NCBI GenBank assembly: GCA_002310075.1 | Contig: DBXU01000027.1 | Coordinates: 254-26,402 of the forward strand | Direction of reading: 5' to 3' | Length of the DNA: 26,149 bases | Origin: Bacteroidales bacterium UBA1204 | Lineage (GTDB): Bacteria; Bacteroidota; Bacteroidia; Bacteroidales; F082 | Shown: piece after piece, positions 16,176 through 24,988 of the stretch | Layout of the letters: each line of letters starts with the position of its first letter | Numbering within the stretch: position 1 is the first letter of the stretch | Program-made: the position numbers and the translations under genes | The notes under the pieces: model-generated | What the model was told of the DNA's origin: nothing | The model's database searches: none | What the model saw: only the letters and a program-made list of their open reading frames with translations

Positions 16176-16183
16176 TATTTTTG
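16176..16183 (+). promoter_or_regulatory. -7 box upstream of the dehydratase gene
   Basis: TATTTTTG matches the Bacteroidota TAnnTTTG box, in the 75-base gap after the SprT-like gene. Transcription would start near 16190, about 17 bases before the ATG at 16207. No good -33 TTTG was found. It suggests that the 16207 gene starts a new transcription unit. Confidence 0.5.
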
Positions 16184-16206
16184 CTCGTTCATTACCGCAA
16201 CATTTT

Positions 16207-18126
16207 ATGCGCAAGCTGATTACACGCTTTTGTAATTTCATATTCGGGAAACACAAAAACAATACGCTTCCTCGTATTTGGATTTTGGCTGCCGATATGG
16301 CCATTGTCTTGCTCGCCTATGTCATCGCGGTGGTTATGGTCTATTTTAACGACATTACCAAGCTGAACCTCATCGTTGATTGGAAACGCATATGGCTGTT
16401 CCCGTGTTTTTACCTCGTCTCTTTCCTGATCAGCAAGACCTATGACGGCATGTTGCGCTATTCGGGGTTCAACGACATCCGAAAGATTTTCTTTTCGTGC
16501 ACGTGGACGTTTATCTTTATTGTGGTTAGCAAATGGGTATTAATAAAACTCTATCATCCTTTTGCCGCCAACTATTATCCCCCTTTTACCATCATCGGCT
16601 ACCACTATCTGATAACACTGGTGCTGATGATCATCATGCGTTTTACCATACGACGCTTGTACAACGAAGTCTACAAAACCGCCAGCAACAAACAGAACAC
16701 CATCATTTACGGAGCGGGAGATGCTGGAACCATTCTTTTGAGAACCCTCAGCCAAGACACCAATTCAAGATACAGAATCAAGGCTTTCGTTGATGACGAT
16801 CAAAAACGCATAGGCTCACAGATCAATACCATCAAGGTGCTCGCTCCGAATGTTGTTCTTTCGGAAGATTTTGTCCAAAGAAACAAGATTGAGGTGATGA
16901 TCATCGCCATCCCGAGCATCTCGGAAAAACGCAATAGGGAAATCATCGAACAGGGTTTGGCGCTCAATCTTATCGTCAAATCGGTGCCCTCTTTCGACAA
17001 GTGGGTGGACGGGAAGATTTCGACCAATCAGATCCAGGACATCAAGATCGAAGACTTGTTGGGGCGCAATCCTATCATCTTGGGAAAGAGCAATGTCGTC
17101 CGCGAAATCGACAATAAAGTGGTGCTCGTCACAGGAGCCGCAGGCTCTATTGGCAGTGAAATATGCCGTCAGGTGATGCATTACAACCCGTCAAAGCTCA
17201 TCATGCTCGACCAGGCCGAATCGCCATTGTATGACTTCCAATTCGAGATGAACAACACGCCCGAGTTCAAGGAAAAACGCGACAGGATGGCGTTTGTGAT
17301 CACCAATGTGAAAGACCCCGTCCACATGAGACAAGTCTTCGAGTCATTCCACCCGCAAGTGGTGTTCCATGCCGCAGCCTACAAACACGTGCCTTTCATG
17401 GAGGAAAACGCTTATGAAGCCGTCTTTGTCAACGTGTTTGGAACCAAGTTAGTTGCTGACCTGGCTACAGAATATGGCGTCGAGAAGTTTGTTATGATTT
17501 CGACCGACAAGGCCGTCAACCCAACCAATGTGATGGGCGCCACCAAGCGAATCGCCGAAATCTATACCCAAAGCCGACAAGGTTCAACCAAGTTCATCAC
17601 CACTCGATTCGGTAATGTGTTGGGCTCAAACGGTTCCGTAGTTCCCTTGTTCCAAAAGCAAATCGAGCAAGGAGGTCCCATCACCGTCACCGACCGTCGC
17701 ATCACCCGTTATTTCATGACCATCCCCGAAGCCTGCAGCCTCGTTTTAGAAGCAGGGTCTATCGGAGAAGGCGGCGACATCTTCGTCTTCGACATGGGAG
17801 AAAAAGTCAGGATTTGGGACCTAGCCGAAAAAATGCGTCAACTGGCACACCGCCCCGAAGTCGAAATCATTGAAACAGGCCTCCGCCCCGGTGAAAAACT
17901 CTATGAAGAAGTGCTGGCCAACGAAGAAAACACCATCAAGACCGAGAATGAAAAGATCATGCACGCCGTGGTGAGAAAATATGAAACCGAAGAGGTGGAC
18001 GACATGATTGAGACGCTACGTAACGAACTTGCCACCAGCGACCCGATGAGAATCGTTGCCCAAATGAAAGTCATCGTGCCCGAATTCAAAAGCAATAACA
18101 GTATCTTCAGCCAGTTGGACAAATAA
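16207..18126 (+). CDS. Membrane nucleotide-sugar 4,6-dehydratase (PglF/WbpM/CapD type)
   Basis: A 639-residue protein of the long membrane-anchored dehydratase class that converts UDP-N-acetylhexosamines to 4-keto-6-deoxy sugars for surface glycans. The N-terminal 150 residues hold four membrane spans (about 24-46, 60-78, 96-116, 124-145). A first nucleotide-binding fold follows with G169-A-G-D-A-G174, then the catalytic short-chain dehydrogenase fold with G310-A-A-G-S-I-G316. The active site is of the modified type, S-T-D-K at 432-435 and M443-G-A-T-K447, where Met replaces the Tyr of classical Y-x3-K enzymes, as in WbpM and PglF. It is full length. The retaining versus inverting outcome and exact sugar cannot be told; UDP-GlcNAc is the usual substrate. 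Confidence 0.92.
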   Translation: MRKLITRFCNFIFGKHKNNTLPRIWILAADMAIVLLAYVIAVVMVYFNDITKLNLIVDWKRIWLFPCFYLVSFLISKTYDGMLRYSGFNDIRKIFFSCTWTFIFIVVSKWVLIKLYHPFAANYYPPFTIIGYHYLITLVLMIIMRFTIRRLYNEVYKTASNKQNTIIYGAGDAGTILLRTLSQDTNSRYRIKAFVDDDQKRIGSQINTIKVLAPNVVLSEDFVQRNKIEVMIIAIPSISEKRNREIIEQGLALNLIVKSVPSFDKWVDGKISTNQIQDIKIEDLLGRNPIILGKSNVVREIDNKVVLVTGAAGSIGSEICRQVMHYNPSKLIMLDQAESPLYDFQFEMNNTPEFKEKRDRMAFVITNVKDPVHMRQVFESFHPQVVFHAAAYKHVPFMEENAYEAVFVNVFGTKLVADLATEYGVEKFVMISTDKAVNPTNVMGATKRIAEIYTQSRQGSTKFITTRFGNVLGSNGSVVPLFQKQIEQGGPITVTDRRITRYFMTIPEACSLVLEAGSIGEGGDIFVFDMGEKVRIWDLAEKMRQLAHRPEVEIIETGLRPGEKLYEEVLANEENTIKTENEKIMHAVVRKYETEEVDDMIETLRNELATSDPMRIVAQMKVIVPEFKSNNSIFSQLDK

Positions 18127-18132
18127 ACCGAA

Positions 18133-21100
18133 ATGTATACTTTACTCACCGACGCCTTACATCGCATCGCGTACGCCACCGATGCTTCCGCCTATCGTGA
18201 AATACCACAAGGCGTGGCATTCCCAGAAAATGAACAGGATATTGTCAATCTCATTGAGGAAGCATGCAAACAAAAAACCCATCTCATCCCGAGAGCTGGC
18301 GGCACTTCCATCGCCGGCCAAGTGGTGGGCAACGGCATCGTAGTCGACATCAGCAAGCATTTCAAGAAGATTCTGGAAATCAACCAAAAAGAACGATGGG
18401 CAAGGGTGCAACCTGGTGTTGTCCTCGACGAACTTAACCTCGCCCTTGAGCCCTATGGTCTTTTCTTCAGCCCCGAGACCTCTACGAGCAACCGCTGCTG
18501 CATTGGCGGCATGTTCGGCAACAATTCCTGTGGCTCACATTCGTTGGTATACGGCAGCACGCGCCATCATGTCTTGGAAGCCCGCGGTGTGCTATGCGAT
18601 GGTAGCATCGAAGTTTTCAAAGCCTATACGACCCTTGAACTGCAAGACCGTTTTGGCGAACGCTTTTGGGAAACCGAATCCGACCTGCTCATACAAAACA
18701 TCTATGCCCAACTCATTCGTTGGGCCTTGGATGACGAAACGGTCCGGCTGATTGAGGAGAACTATCCTGACAAAAGCCTACAACGCCGTTCCTGCGGTTA
18801 TGCCATCGACGAGGTTATCGAAGACCTGCACAACGCTTCCAAGCCATTTGAACAACGTTCCATCAATCTTTGCAAAGTGCTGGCAGGCAGCGAAGGTACT
18901 TTGGCCTTCATCACCGAGATCAAAGTCGACCTCGATCCGTTGCCACCCAAGGAAAAAATGGTGGTATGCGCCCATTGCGACTCTTTGCAAAAAAGCTTTT
19001 TGGGCAATCTCGTTGCCTTGAAATACCATCCTACCGCTGTCGAGCTGATGGACCGCAACATTCTAGAACTCAGCAAACAGAATGTAGAGCAACAAAAAAA
19101 CCGTTTCTTCGTGCAAGGCGACCCTGCCGCCATCCTCATCATCGAATTGCGTGGCGAGACGAAAGCCGAAATTGATGCCGTCGCCGTTGAACTCGAAAAG
19201 GCATTAATGGAAAACAACGATAGGTTGGTTTATGCCTGTTCACGCGTCTATGGCTCCGAGATCAGCAAGGTTTGGAGCCTGCGCAAGGCAGGTCTGGGCC
19301 TGCTTACCGGCATGAAAGGCGATGCCAAACCCATCGGCGTCATTGAAGACACAGCCGTGGCACCCGAGAAACTGCCCGCCTATATGGCCGACTTCGCTGC
19401 GATGCTTGATAACCTCGGCTTGAGTTGTGTCTATCATGCCCATATCAGCACGGGCGAGCTGCACCTGCGACCCATCATCAACATCAAGGAAGCGGAAGGC
19501 AAACGAAAGTTCCGCGAGGTGGCCTACCAGACCGCCCTGCTGGTCAAGAAATACAAGGGCTCGCTGAGTGGCGAACATGGCGACGGCCGTTTGCGTGGCG
19601 AGTTCATCCAGCTACTCTATGGTGACGAGGTCTATACCTTGATGCAAGACCTTAAAAAATGCTGGGATCACAAACAAGTCTTCAACCTGCACAAGATTGT
19701 CGACACCCTGCCCATGGACAGCATGTTACGCTTCGATGTGGAGCAACAATATGCCATCGAGAAAGAACTTGGCGAGGGTAAGACCTACTACAACTGGAAG
19801 GCGGCCTTCGACGAATGCCAGGTGGAAGGTGCCACGGGAGCCAAAAACCAACTACATGCCTTGATGTGCAGCATAGAGCAATGCAACGGCGCTGGCGATT
19901 GCCGCAAGTCGAACCTCATTGGCGGCACACTCTGTCCCGCCTTCAAGGTCAGCGACGACGAGACCAAGGCTACCCGTGCTCGCGCTAACGTACTCCGCGA
20001 AATTCTGACAAGAGGGTGGGGGAGTGAAGCATTTACTCAAGCCCTCAACAAAGACAAGAGCATTCTGAAATCGGAGGAGCTGGCCGAGGTGTTGGACAGC
20101 TGCCTGGCCTGCAAAGGCTGCCGCAGCGAGTGTCCCTCCAACGTCGACATGACCCGTCTTCGCTCCGAGATCTTACAGCACAAATACGATGTCAGCGGCA
20201 TGCCTTTGCGTTCCTTTGCCGTGTCAAGGATGGCCACGGTGGAGCAACTTGGACATCTCGTACGACCCATCTATAACCTGTTTGCCTCGTGGAAATTCTC
20301 TTCCAACATCATCAAGCGTATCATCAAGTTCTCCACCGAGAGAGACATCCCGACACTCAGCCGCATGACGATGCGCAAAGCCGTAAAACAAGAATGCAGG
20401 AAACACGCGGGACAAGCCACCAAAGGCAAGGTTTTCCTCTTCGCCGATGAGTTCACCAACTTCCAAGAAGCAGAGCTAGGCCTCACTTTTGCCAAATTGT
20501 TACTTCATCTGGGTTATGAAGTCGAAATCCCGAAACATGTAGAAAGCGGTCGCGCCGCCATTTCGAAAGGCAACCTCAAGCTGGCCAAGAAGTTCGCCTC
20601 GAAGAATGTCGACCTGCTGAAAGACATGATTTCGGAAGAGACTCCTCTCGTGGGCATTGAGCCCTCGTGCATCCTAAGCTTCCGCGACGAATACCCCGAT
20701 TTGGTGCCTGCCGAACTGCGCCGTCAAGCCCAACAATTGGGTCGAAATGCCCTGTTGTTCGACGAATTCATCATGCGTGAGGTGAAGGCCGGACGTATCG
20801 TTGCCGACGACTTCAAGGCCGATGCCGTTGAGATATGGCTCCACGGCCACTGCCATCAAAAAGCCTTGGTGGGAACAGAAAAAACGGTGGCCGCCTTACA
20901 ACTAATAAAAAACGCCAAAATCCACGTCATCCCCAGCGGCTGCTGTGGTATGGCGGGTTCGTTTGGCTACGAAAAAGAGCATTACAAAACTTCGTTGGCT
21001 ATCGGTGAGATGGTGCTCTTCCCCACCATCCGCAAGGCTTTGGACCAAGCTGACAAGGTAACGCCTTGTATCGTATCTGCATCTGGCACCTCATGCCGAC

Positions 21101-21171
21101 AGCAAATCCTTGACGGAACAGGTGTCCATGCCGTTCATCCCATTGAAATCCTATACCATTGGGCGAAATAA
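18133..21171 (+). CDS. FAD-linked oxidoreductase with 4Fe-4S and CCG domains (D-lactate dehydrogenase-like)
   Basis: A 1012-residue fusion of a flavin dehydrogenase and an electron-carrying unit. Residues about 20-250 are the FAD-binding PCMH-type fold (R-A-G-G-T-S-I-A-G-Q near 55-64, S-N-R-C-C-I-G-G-M-F-G-N-N-S-C-G near 119-134). Residues 260-530 are the FAD-oxidase C-terminal domain, with H-G-D-G-R-L-R-G. Cysteines for two 4Fe-4S clusters follow (C579, C584, C590, C601 and C657, C660, C663, C667), then cysteine-rich (CCG) motifs H904-G-H-C-H908 and C937-C-G. This architecture oxidises 2-hydroxy acids such as D-lactate or 2-hydroxyglutarate and passes electrons to quinone or another acceptor. 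The substrate is not determined here. No signal peptide. It starts seven bases after the dehydratase stop, although the two functions look unrelated. Confidence 0.9.
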   Translation: MYTLLTDALHRIAYATDASAYREIPQGVAFPENEQDIVNLIEEACKQKTHLIPRAGGTSIAGQVVGNGIVVDISKHFKKILEINQKERWARVQPGVVLDELNLALEPYGLFFSPETSTSNRCCIGGMFGNNSCGSHSLVYGSTRHHVLEARGVLCDGSIEVFKAYTTLELQDRFGERFWETESDLLIQNIYAQLIRWALDDETVRLIEENYPDKSLQRRSCGYAIDEVIEDLHNASKPFEQRSINLCKVLAGSEGTLAFITEIKVDLDPLPPKEKMVVCAHCDSLQKSFLGNLVALKYHPTAVELMDRNILELSKQNVEQQKNRFFVQGDPAAILIIELRGETKAEIDAVAVELEKALMENNDRLVYACSRVYGSEISKVWSLRKAGLGLLTGMKGDAKPIGVIEDTAVAPEKLPAYMADFAAMLDNLGLSCVYHAHISTGELHLRPIINIKEAEGKRKFREVAYQTALLVKKYKGSLSGEHGDGRLRGEFIQLLYGDEVYTLMQDLKKCWDHKQVFNLHKIVDTLPMDSMLRFDVEQQYAIEKELGEGKTYYNWKAAFDECQVEGATGAKNQLHALMCSIEQCNGAGDCRKSNLIGGTLCPAFKVSDDETKATRARANVLREILTRGWGSEAFTQALNKDKSILKSEELAEVLDSCLACKGCRSECPSNVDMTRLRSEILQHKYDVSGMPLRSFAVSRMATVEQLGHLVRPIYNLFASWKFSSNIIKRIIKFSTERDIPTLSRMTMRKAVKQECRKHAGQATKGKVFLFADEFTNFQEAELGLTFAKLLLHLGYEVEIPKHVESGRAAISKGNLKLAKKFASKNVDLLKDMISEETPLVGIEPSCILSFRDEYPDLVPAELRRQAQQLGRNALLFDEFIMREVKAGRIVADDFKADAVEIWLHGHCHQKALVGTEKTVAALQLIKNAKIHVIPSGCCGMAGSFGYEKEHYKTSLAIGEMVLFPTIRKALDQADKVTPCIVSASGTSCRQQILDGTGVHAVHPIEILYHWAK

Positions 21172-21180
21172 ACATGTTTT

Positions 21181-21212
21181 TTTGACGTTCAAAAGAAAAA
21201 GAAGTATCTTTG
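21181..21212 (+). promoter_or_regulatory. Full Bacteroidota promoter (-33 and -7) for the DUF3298 lipoprotein gene
   Basis: TTTG at 21181-21184 and TATCTTTG at 21205-21212 are separated by 20 bases, the spacing known for Bacteroides sigma-ABfr promoters. This is the best promoter in the window. Transcription would start near 21219, about 22 bases before the ATG at 21241. Confidence 0.75.
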
Positions 21213-21240
21213 CATCATAGAACAACAAAACACAAGCATC

Positions 21241-21978
21241 ATGAAAAAACAAGTGATATTCTTCTTGCTGCTTTTGGTAGCCTTCAGCTGCAATCGTAGC
21301 AACAGCAATGACGTTTTGACCGAACCTTATGTTTTTACCGACAGCGTCCTCGTTCAAAACGAATTCGAGGAAGACTATTCCTATTATTCCATGCAGGCTG
21401 ACCTGCCCATCACCAAAAACGACTCCTTACGACTCAACATCATGAACTGGATGTTTGACTCACGAGGCGATGACTACAAAGCCTATGTCAAGGCAGATAA
21501 AGAGCGTTTCTTCGCTGAAGAAGGCAACGAACCCAGGGCCGCCTTCGATTCGGAGTACTCTCTTTCGGAACAAACCCAGCAATATGTAACCTATATCTCC
21601 GAAGGTTATATGTACACTGGCGGCGCACATCCCCTGCCTTGGTACTCGGGTACCACTTTCAGCAAAATCGACGGCAGCATTGTCGGTTACGACATGTTCG
21701 TTCATCCTGAAGACTTGATTGACTTGATTTCGGAGAACATCCGCACCCAATATTTCGAGCCATTCAACACCGAAGAAGAAGAATATCTTTTCGACCCCGA
21801 TGAGCCTTTCCAGCTGCCTACCAACCTGCCATGGATTGAAACCGACAGTGTGGTGTTTTGCTATGGCCCTTACGAGATCGCCCCGTATGCTGCCGGCATG
21901 CCATTGTGCAAAATCTCCAAAAACACCCTGCTTCCCTACCTTAGCGAGAAAGGGAAATCCTTGTTTACCTTCGAATGA
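21241..21978 (+). CDS. DUF3298 (RsiV-like) lipoprotein
   Basis: A 245-residue exported lipoprotein with signal peptide and lipobox V-A-F-S-C17. The second half matches the DUF3298 pattern: Y-M-Y-T-G-G-A-H-P near residues 121-129 and, close to the C-terminus, F-C-Y-G-P-Y-E-I-A-P-Y-A-A-G. Such domains occur in the extracytoplasmic part of the anti-sigma factor RsiV, where they bind lysozyme, and in many free-standing Bacteroidota lipoproteins. There is no N-terminal anti-sigma domain and no sigma factor gene nearby, so lysozyme binding or another wall-related role is only inferred. Its stop overlaps the next start (ATGA at 21975). Confidence 0.85.
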   Translation: MKKQVIFFLLLLVAFSCNRSNSNDVLTEPYVFTDSVLVQNEFEEDYSYYSMQADLPITKNDSLRLNIMNWMFDSRGDDYKAYVKADKERFFAEEGNEPRAAFDSEYSLSEQTQQYVTYISEGYMYTGGAHPLPWYSGTTFSKIDGSIVGYDMFVHPEDLIDLISENIRTQYFEPFNTEEEEYLFDPDEPFQLPTNLPWIETDSVVFCYGPYEIAPYAAGMPLCKISKNTLLPYLSEKGKSLFTFE

Positions 21979-23042
21979 GAGCCCAAATGAACCACAACTT
22001 TTGCATCATCATGGCGGGTGGCATCGGAAGTCGCTTCTGGCCGCTTAGCAAAGACAACTATCCCAAACAATTTCTCGACATCCTCGGAACGGGTAAGAGT
22101 TTCATCCGCAGCACCTACGAACGTTTCAGCCCAGTCATCCCTGACGAAAATTTCTTGGTGGTGACCAACAAGGCATACAAACAACTTGTCCTTGAGCATC
22201 TGCCCATGCTCAAAGCCAACCAGGTGCTTTGTGAACCGGCACGACGCAATACTGCCCCGTGCATCGCCTATGCCGCCTATCACATCCAAAGCCGCTGCAA
22301 GGAAGCCAATATCGTTGTCACTCCTGCCGACCACTTGGTGACCAACGAAATCGAGTTTCAGCGTATCATCCGCTTGGGTTTCGATTTCCTGTCGAAAAAC
22401 CCGACAGCCTTGATGACCATCGGCATCAAACCCAGCCGACCCGAGACCGGATATGGCTACATCCAAGTGCCCAAGCAAGACCGCTTGCCCGAAGTGGTGA
22501 AAGTGGAAAAGTTCAAAGAAAAACCTGATTATGACACCGCTGTAAAGTTTGTTGCCGATGGCAATTATTATTGGAACAGTGGCATTTTCCTGTGGACCTT
22601 GGAGGGCATCATGCATGCTTTTGGACAATATCTCCCCTCGCTGGTCGATGTGTTCGAAAAGGGCAAGGTATATTTTGGTACCATCGAAGAGCAGGACTTC
22701 ATCGACAAGCATTTCGTTGACTGCCCTAACATCAGCATCGATTATGGCGTCATGGAGAAATCGCCCGACACCTTCACCATCCCTGCCGACTTCGGCTGGA
22801 GCGACATTGGCACCTGGGGATCGCTGTTCACCCATGCCAAGAAAGACGAAAACGGCAATGCCTTGCGCGGCAAAGTAGTCGCAATCGACAACCGAAACAC
22901 CATCGTCAATATCGAAGATGGAACCGAAGCCATCGTGCAAGGTCTCGAAGATTATCTCGTTGCCTACCGCGACAATTCGCTGCTCGTGTGCCGGCTTCAC
23001 GACGAGCAACAAATCAAAGCTTGGATTGAAAAACTAAAATAA
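21975..23042 (+). CDS. manC: Mannose-1-phosphate guanylyltransferase
   Basis: Makes GDP-mannose from mannose-1-phosphate and GTP, the donor for mannose and precursor of GDP-fucose. The nucleotidyltransferase signature M-A-G-G-I-G-S-R-F-W-P-L-S is at 13-25. P-A-D-H carries the metal-binding Asp (about 115-118), and E-K-P-D plus N-S-G-I-F-L-W and the late G-W-S-D-I-G-T-W-G complete the family set. At 355 residues it is the short form without the phosphomannose isomerase domain. The first ATG (21975) overlaps the previous stop; a second ATG at 21987 is also possible and would lose only four residues. It is followed by a glycosyltransferase, supporting a surface-glycan role. Confidence 0.93.
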   Translation: MRAQMNHNFCIIMAGGIGSRFWPLSKDNYPKQFLDILGTGKSFIRSTYERFSPVIPDENFLVVTNKAYKQLVLEHLPMLKANQVLCEPARRNTAPCIAYAAYHIQSRCKEANIVVTPADHLVTNEIEFQRIIRLGFDFLSKNPTALMTIGIKPSRPETGYGYIQVPKQDRLPEVVKVEKFKEKPDYDTAVKFVADGNYYWNSGIFLWTLEGIMHAFGQYLPSLVDVFEKGKVYFGTIEEQDFIDKHFVDCPNISIDYGVMEKSPDTFTIPADFGWSDIGTWGSLFTHAKKDENGNALRGKVVAIDNRNTIVNIEDGTEAIVQGLEDYLVAYRDNSLLVCRLHDEQQIKAWIEKLK

Positions 23043-23053
23043 AGCCTTTCGCC

Positions 23054-23806
23054 GTGGAAAAGCAACTGGTTTCGGTCATCATGCCTTGCTATAATATGGA
23101 GCACTTTGTTTCCGATACCATAACATCGGTATTGCGGCAAACTTATTCCCATTGGGAACTGCTCATTGTGGACGACGCCTCGACTGACGGAACCGTTGCC
23201 ATCATCAAAGAACTGTGTTCGAACGACGACCGAATTCGGTTCGTCGTCAAGCCCCAACACACAGGCATCGCAGACACCCGAAACCAATGTATCCATATGG
23301 CACAAGGCCGTTTTTTGGCCTTTCTCGATGCCGACGACCTCTGGCATCCTGACAAGCTGGAGTCACAGCTTCAATTCATGACAAGCAAGAACATTGGATT
23401 CAGTTACACAGCCTACCATTGCGTCGACGAATACAACAAACCTTTGGACAAAACCATAAAAACCGCTGGTAACTTGGACCACGACGCCTATCTGCACAAC
23501 ACCATCATCGGCTGTTCAACGGTGATGGTCGACAAAGCCATTGTAGGTGATGTGACAGTACCCAACTTCCGAACCAGCGAAGACGCAGCCACCTGGCTTA
23601 ATATCCTAAAAAAAGGCTTCTTGGCATATGCCATCGAACAACCTTTAACTTCCTACCGCATCCGTAAGAAATCGGCCAGCTCCAACAAACTGAAAGCTTC
23701 TTATGACCTTTGGAAAGTCTATCGTCAACAAGAAAAACTGCCGATTTTTAAAGCCATGGAGTGTTTCTTCAGCTATGCTTTCAATGCCCTCAAAAAACGG
23801 TTGTGA
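23054..23806 (+). CDS. Family 2 glycosyltransferase
   Basis: A 250-residue GT-A fold glycosyltransferase, cytoplasmic with no membrane spans. It begins V-S-V-I-M-P-C-Y-N, the typical GT2 first strand. The nucleotide-binding V-D40-D41-A-S-T-D-G and the metal-binding L-D92-A-D94-D95-L-W are both visible. The later S-E-D-A-A-T-W fits the catalytic E-D/W segment. The start is GTG at 23054; the next in-frame ATG (codon 10) would remove the first beta strand. It starts 11 bases after manC, suggesting it may use a mannose-type donor, which is only context. The stop overlaps the next start by one base (TGATG). Confidence 0.92.
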   Translation: MEKQLVSVIMPCYNMEHFVSDTITSVLRQTYSHWELLIVDDASTDGTVAIIKELCSNDDRIRFVVKPQHTGIADTRNQCIHMAQGRFLAFLDADDLWHPDKLESQLQFMTSKNIGFSYTAYHCVDEYNKPLDKTIKTAGNLDHDAYLHNTIIGCSTVMVDKAIVGDVTVPNFRTSEDAATWLNILKKGFLAYAIEQPLTSYRIRKKSASSNKLKASYDLWKVYRQQEKLPIFKAMECFFSYAFNALKKRL

Positions 23807-24606
23807 TGAAAAGATACTACTTATATCGTAATGCTTGGCGTTATGAGGGAGCACCCGACCAGGAGACAAAACTTGCCAAAAGCGATTGGCAGGCTTTGTT
23901 GAAGCAGGGTGGTTTATTGGTCAGGAACACCTATGATTTCGACCAACAAGAAGAAAGCTGCTTTTGGTATGTCATCAAAGACCGCTTTGGGGGATTGGAA
24001 GGATTCTCATCCAACGAAAGAAACAAAATCAATCGTTCAACCAAAGAATTGACTTTCAGGAAGATTGGTATCGAATTGCTGAAACAGGAAGGCTGGGGCA
24101 TCCTGCAAGCCACATATGCCGATTATGCCGTATCGGATCGAAGCATGAGCAAAGAGGTGTTTCTTGACTACCTCGGGTCGTGCGAAAAACAAGCCTTCGA
24201 CTATTGGGGCGTTTACGACAAGGAACGGCTCGTCGGCTTTTGCACGGTGTGGCTTTGGTCATCCGACAGTTGTGAATATGGACTGATAGGGATACAACCC
24301 GAATACAAGCATAATAACACCTATCCTTATTATGGTCTATTCTATACTTTAAACGCCCATTACCTAGGGGAGAAAGGCTTTCGATATGTTGCCGACGGAG
24401 CCCGTTCCATCACCGAGCATTCCCACATTCAAGACTTCCTCATCCAAAACTTCCTTTTCCGAAAGGCGTATTGCCATTTGGAGGTCCATTACAACAGATG
24501 GATGAAACTAATGGTTAAGGCCTTATACCCTTTCCGAAACATCATAAGCTTACCACGAGTCAAGGCGATATTGAACATGGAAGCCATGCAAAGAGGAGAG
24601 AAATAA
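23806..24606 (+). CDS. GNAT-like acyltransferase of unknown function
   Basis: A 266-residue protein. The ATG at 23806 shares its A with the TGA of the glycosyltransferase, the usual coupled junction; the open frame extends further upstream to 23761, but that part lies inside the glycosyltransferase. The central and C-terminal parts look like a GNAT / FemAB-related fold: F-D-Y-W-G-V-Y-D-K-E-R-L-V-G-F-C (strand-turn-strand), then L-I-G-I-Q-P-E-Y, and G-F-R-Y-V-A-D-G-A-R-S-I near the end. Aromatic residues are unusually frequent. Its position after manC and a GT2 suggests it acylates a sugar or sugar-linked intermediate, but no substrate motif is recognised. Identity is tentative. Confidence 0.7.
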   Translation: MKRYYLYRNAWRYEGAPDQETKLAKSDWQALLKQGGLLVRNTYDFDQQEESCFWYVIKDRFGGLEGFSSNERNKINRSTKELTFRKIGIELLKQEGWGILQATYADYAVSDRSMSKEVFLDYLGSCEKQAFDYWGVYDKERLVGFCTVWLWSSDSCEYGLIGIQPEYKHNNTYPYYGLFYTLNAHYLGEKGFRYVADGARSITEHSHIQDFLIQNFLFRKAYCHLEVHYNRWMKLMVKALYPFRNIISLPRVKAILNMEAMQRGEK

Positions 24607-24608
24607 GC

Positions 24609-24636
24609 AAAAAAAAACCCTATAAAACCACAAGGG
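24609..24636 (-). terminator. Possible terminator of the tRNA-Asn transcript
   Basis: Read on the minus strand, a weak four-pair stem (CCCT with AGGG, + strand 24618-24621 and 24633-24636) is followed by nine T residues at 24617-24609. It lies about 40 bases past the tRNA 3' end. The stem is short, so this is only a candidate. It also sits directly behind the GNAT gene. Confidence 0.3.
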
Positions 24637-24676
24637 AATTACAAGGCCAAAAAATTAATAACATGAAACATAAAAG

Positions 24677-24750
24677 CGCCCCCTTCAGGACTTGAACCTG
24701 AGACCCCCTGATTAACAGTCAGATGCTCTAACCAACTGAGCTAAGGAGGC
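24677..24750 (-). tRNA. tRNA-Asn (anticodon GTT)
   Basis: A complete cloverleaf is found on the minus strand. Acceptor arms are GCCTCCT and AGGGGGC (one T-G wobble), the D-arm stem is GCTC/GAGC, and the anticodon stem TCTGA/TCAGG closes the loop CTGTTAA with anticodon GTT. The T-arm is TCAGG/CCTGA with loop TTCAAGT, and the discriminator base is G. CCA is not encoded, so it must be added after transcription. The 382-base gap 24607-24988 also holds this tRNA's promoter, the possible terminator, a hairpin and the promoter of the kinase gene; I see no other gene there. Confidence 0.96.
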
Positions 24751-24811
24751 TGCACAATTTCACAGAACTATTTTCTGTTTTAGCTACGCTGAATCTTTCG
24801 ATTTGCGGCTG

Positions 24812-24841
24812 CAAAAGTACGGCTTTTTTCATTACTGACAA
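24812..24841 (-). promoter_or_regulatory. Promoter of tRNA-Asn (minus strand)
   Basis: On the minus strand, TACTTTTG (24819-24812) matches TAnnTTTG, with TTG at 24841-24839 as a -33 box after 19 bases. The tRNA 5' end would be about 55 bases downstream of the expected start of transcription. Confidence 0.6.
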
Positions 24842-24915
24842 TATTTTTCCGATAAAATTTTTCAAATATTTTATATCTTACTGATAATCAATGTGGAAAA
24901 TTCTCACTTATAACA

Positions 24916-24950
24916 GAGATTCCCTACGGGCTCGCAAAGAATCTCTTTTT
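24916..24950 (+). repeat. Short hairpin element upstream of the PfkB gene
   Basis: GAGATTC (24916-24922) pairs with GAATCTC (24939-24945) around a loop that holds a CCC-TAC-GGG mini-stem, followed by a T-run to 24951. The first 15 bases match those of the large palindrome at 25967 at 14 positions, and the GAATCTC plus T-run end also recurs there (26091-26102). It could terminate + strand readthrough, or be a short copy of the same repeat. Confidence 0.5.
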
Positions 24951-24953
24951 TCT

Positions 24954-24961
24954 TACCTTTG
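24954..24961 (+). promoter_or_regulatory. -7 box of the PfkB-family kinase gene
   Basis: TACCTTTG matches TAnnTTTG and lies 27 bases before the ATG at 24989. No -33 TTTG is seen at the right distance; that area is occupied by the hairpin at 24916-24945. Confidence 0.6.
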
Positions 24962-24988
24962 CACAAATTTTAAATCTTTGAATCCACC

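Noticed and set aside
21936..23012. 358-codon open frame on the minus strand
   Set aside because: Antisense to manC, which has all family motifs. The frame is open because of codon bias on the other strand; no recognisable domain or promoter.
23761..23805. Upstream extension of the GNAT-like gene
   Set aside because: These 45 bases lie inside the glycosyltransferase gene, and the ATG at 23806 forms a normal TGATG junction.
24663..24671. ATGAAACA near the tRNA as a parS half-site
   Set aside because: No matching left half; probably chance in AT-rich DNA.
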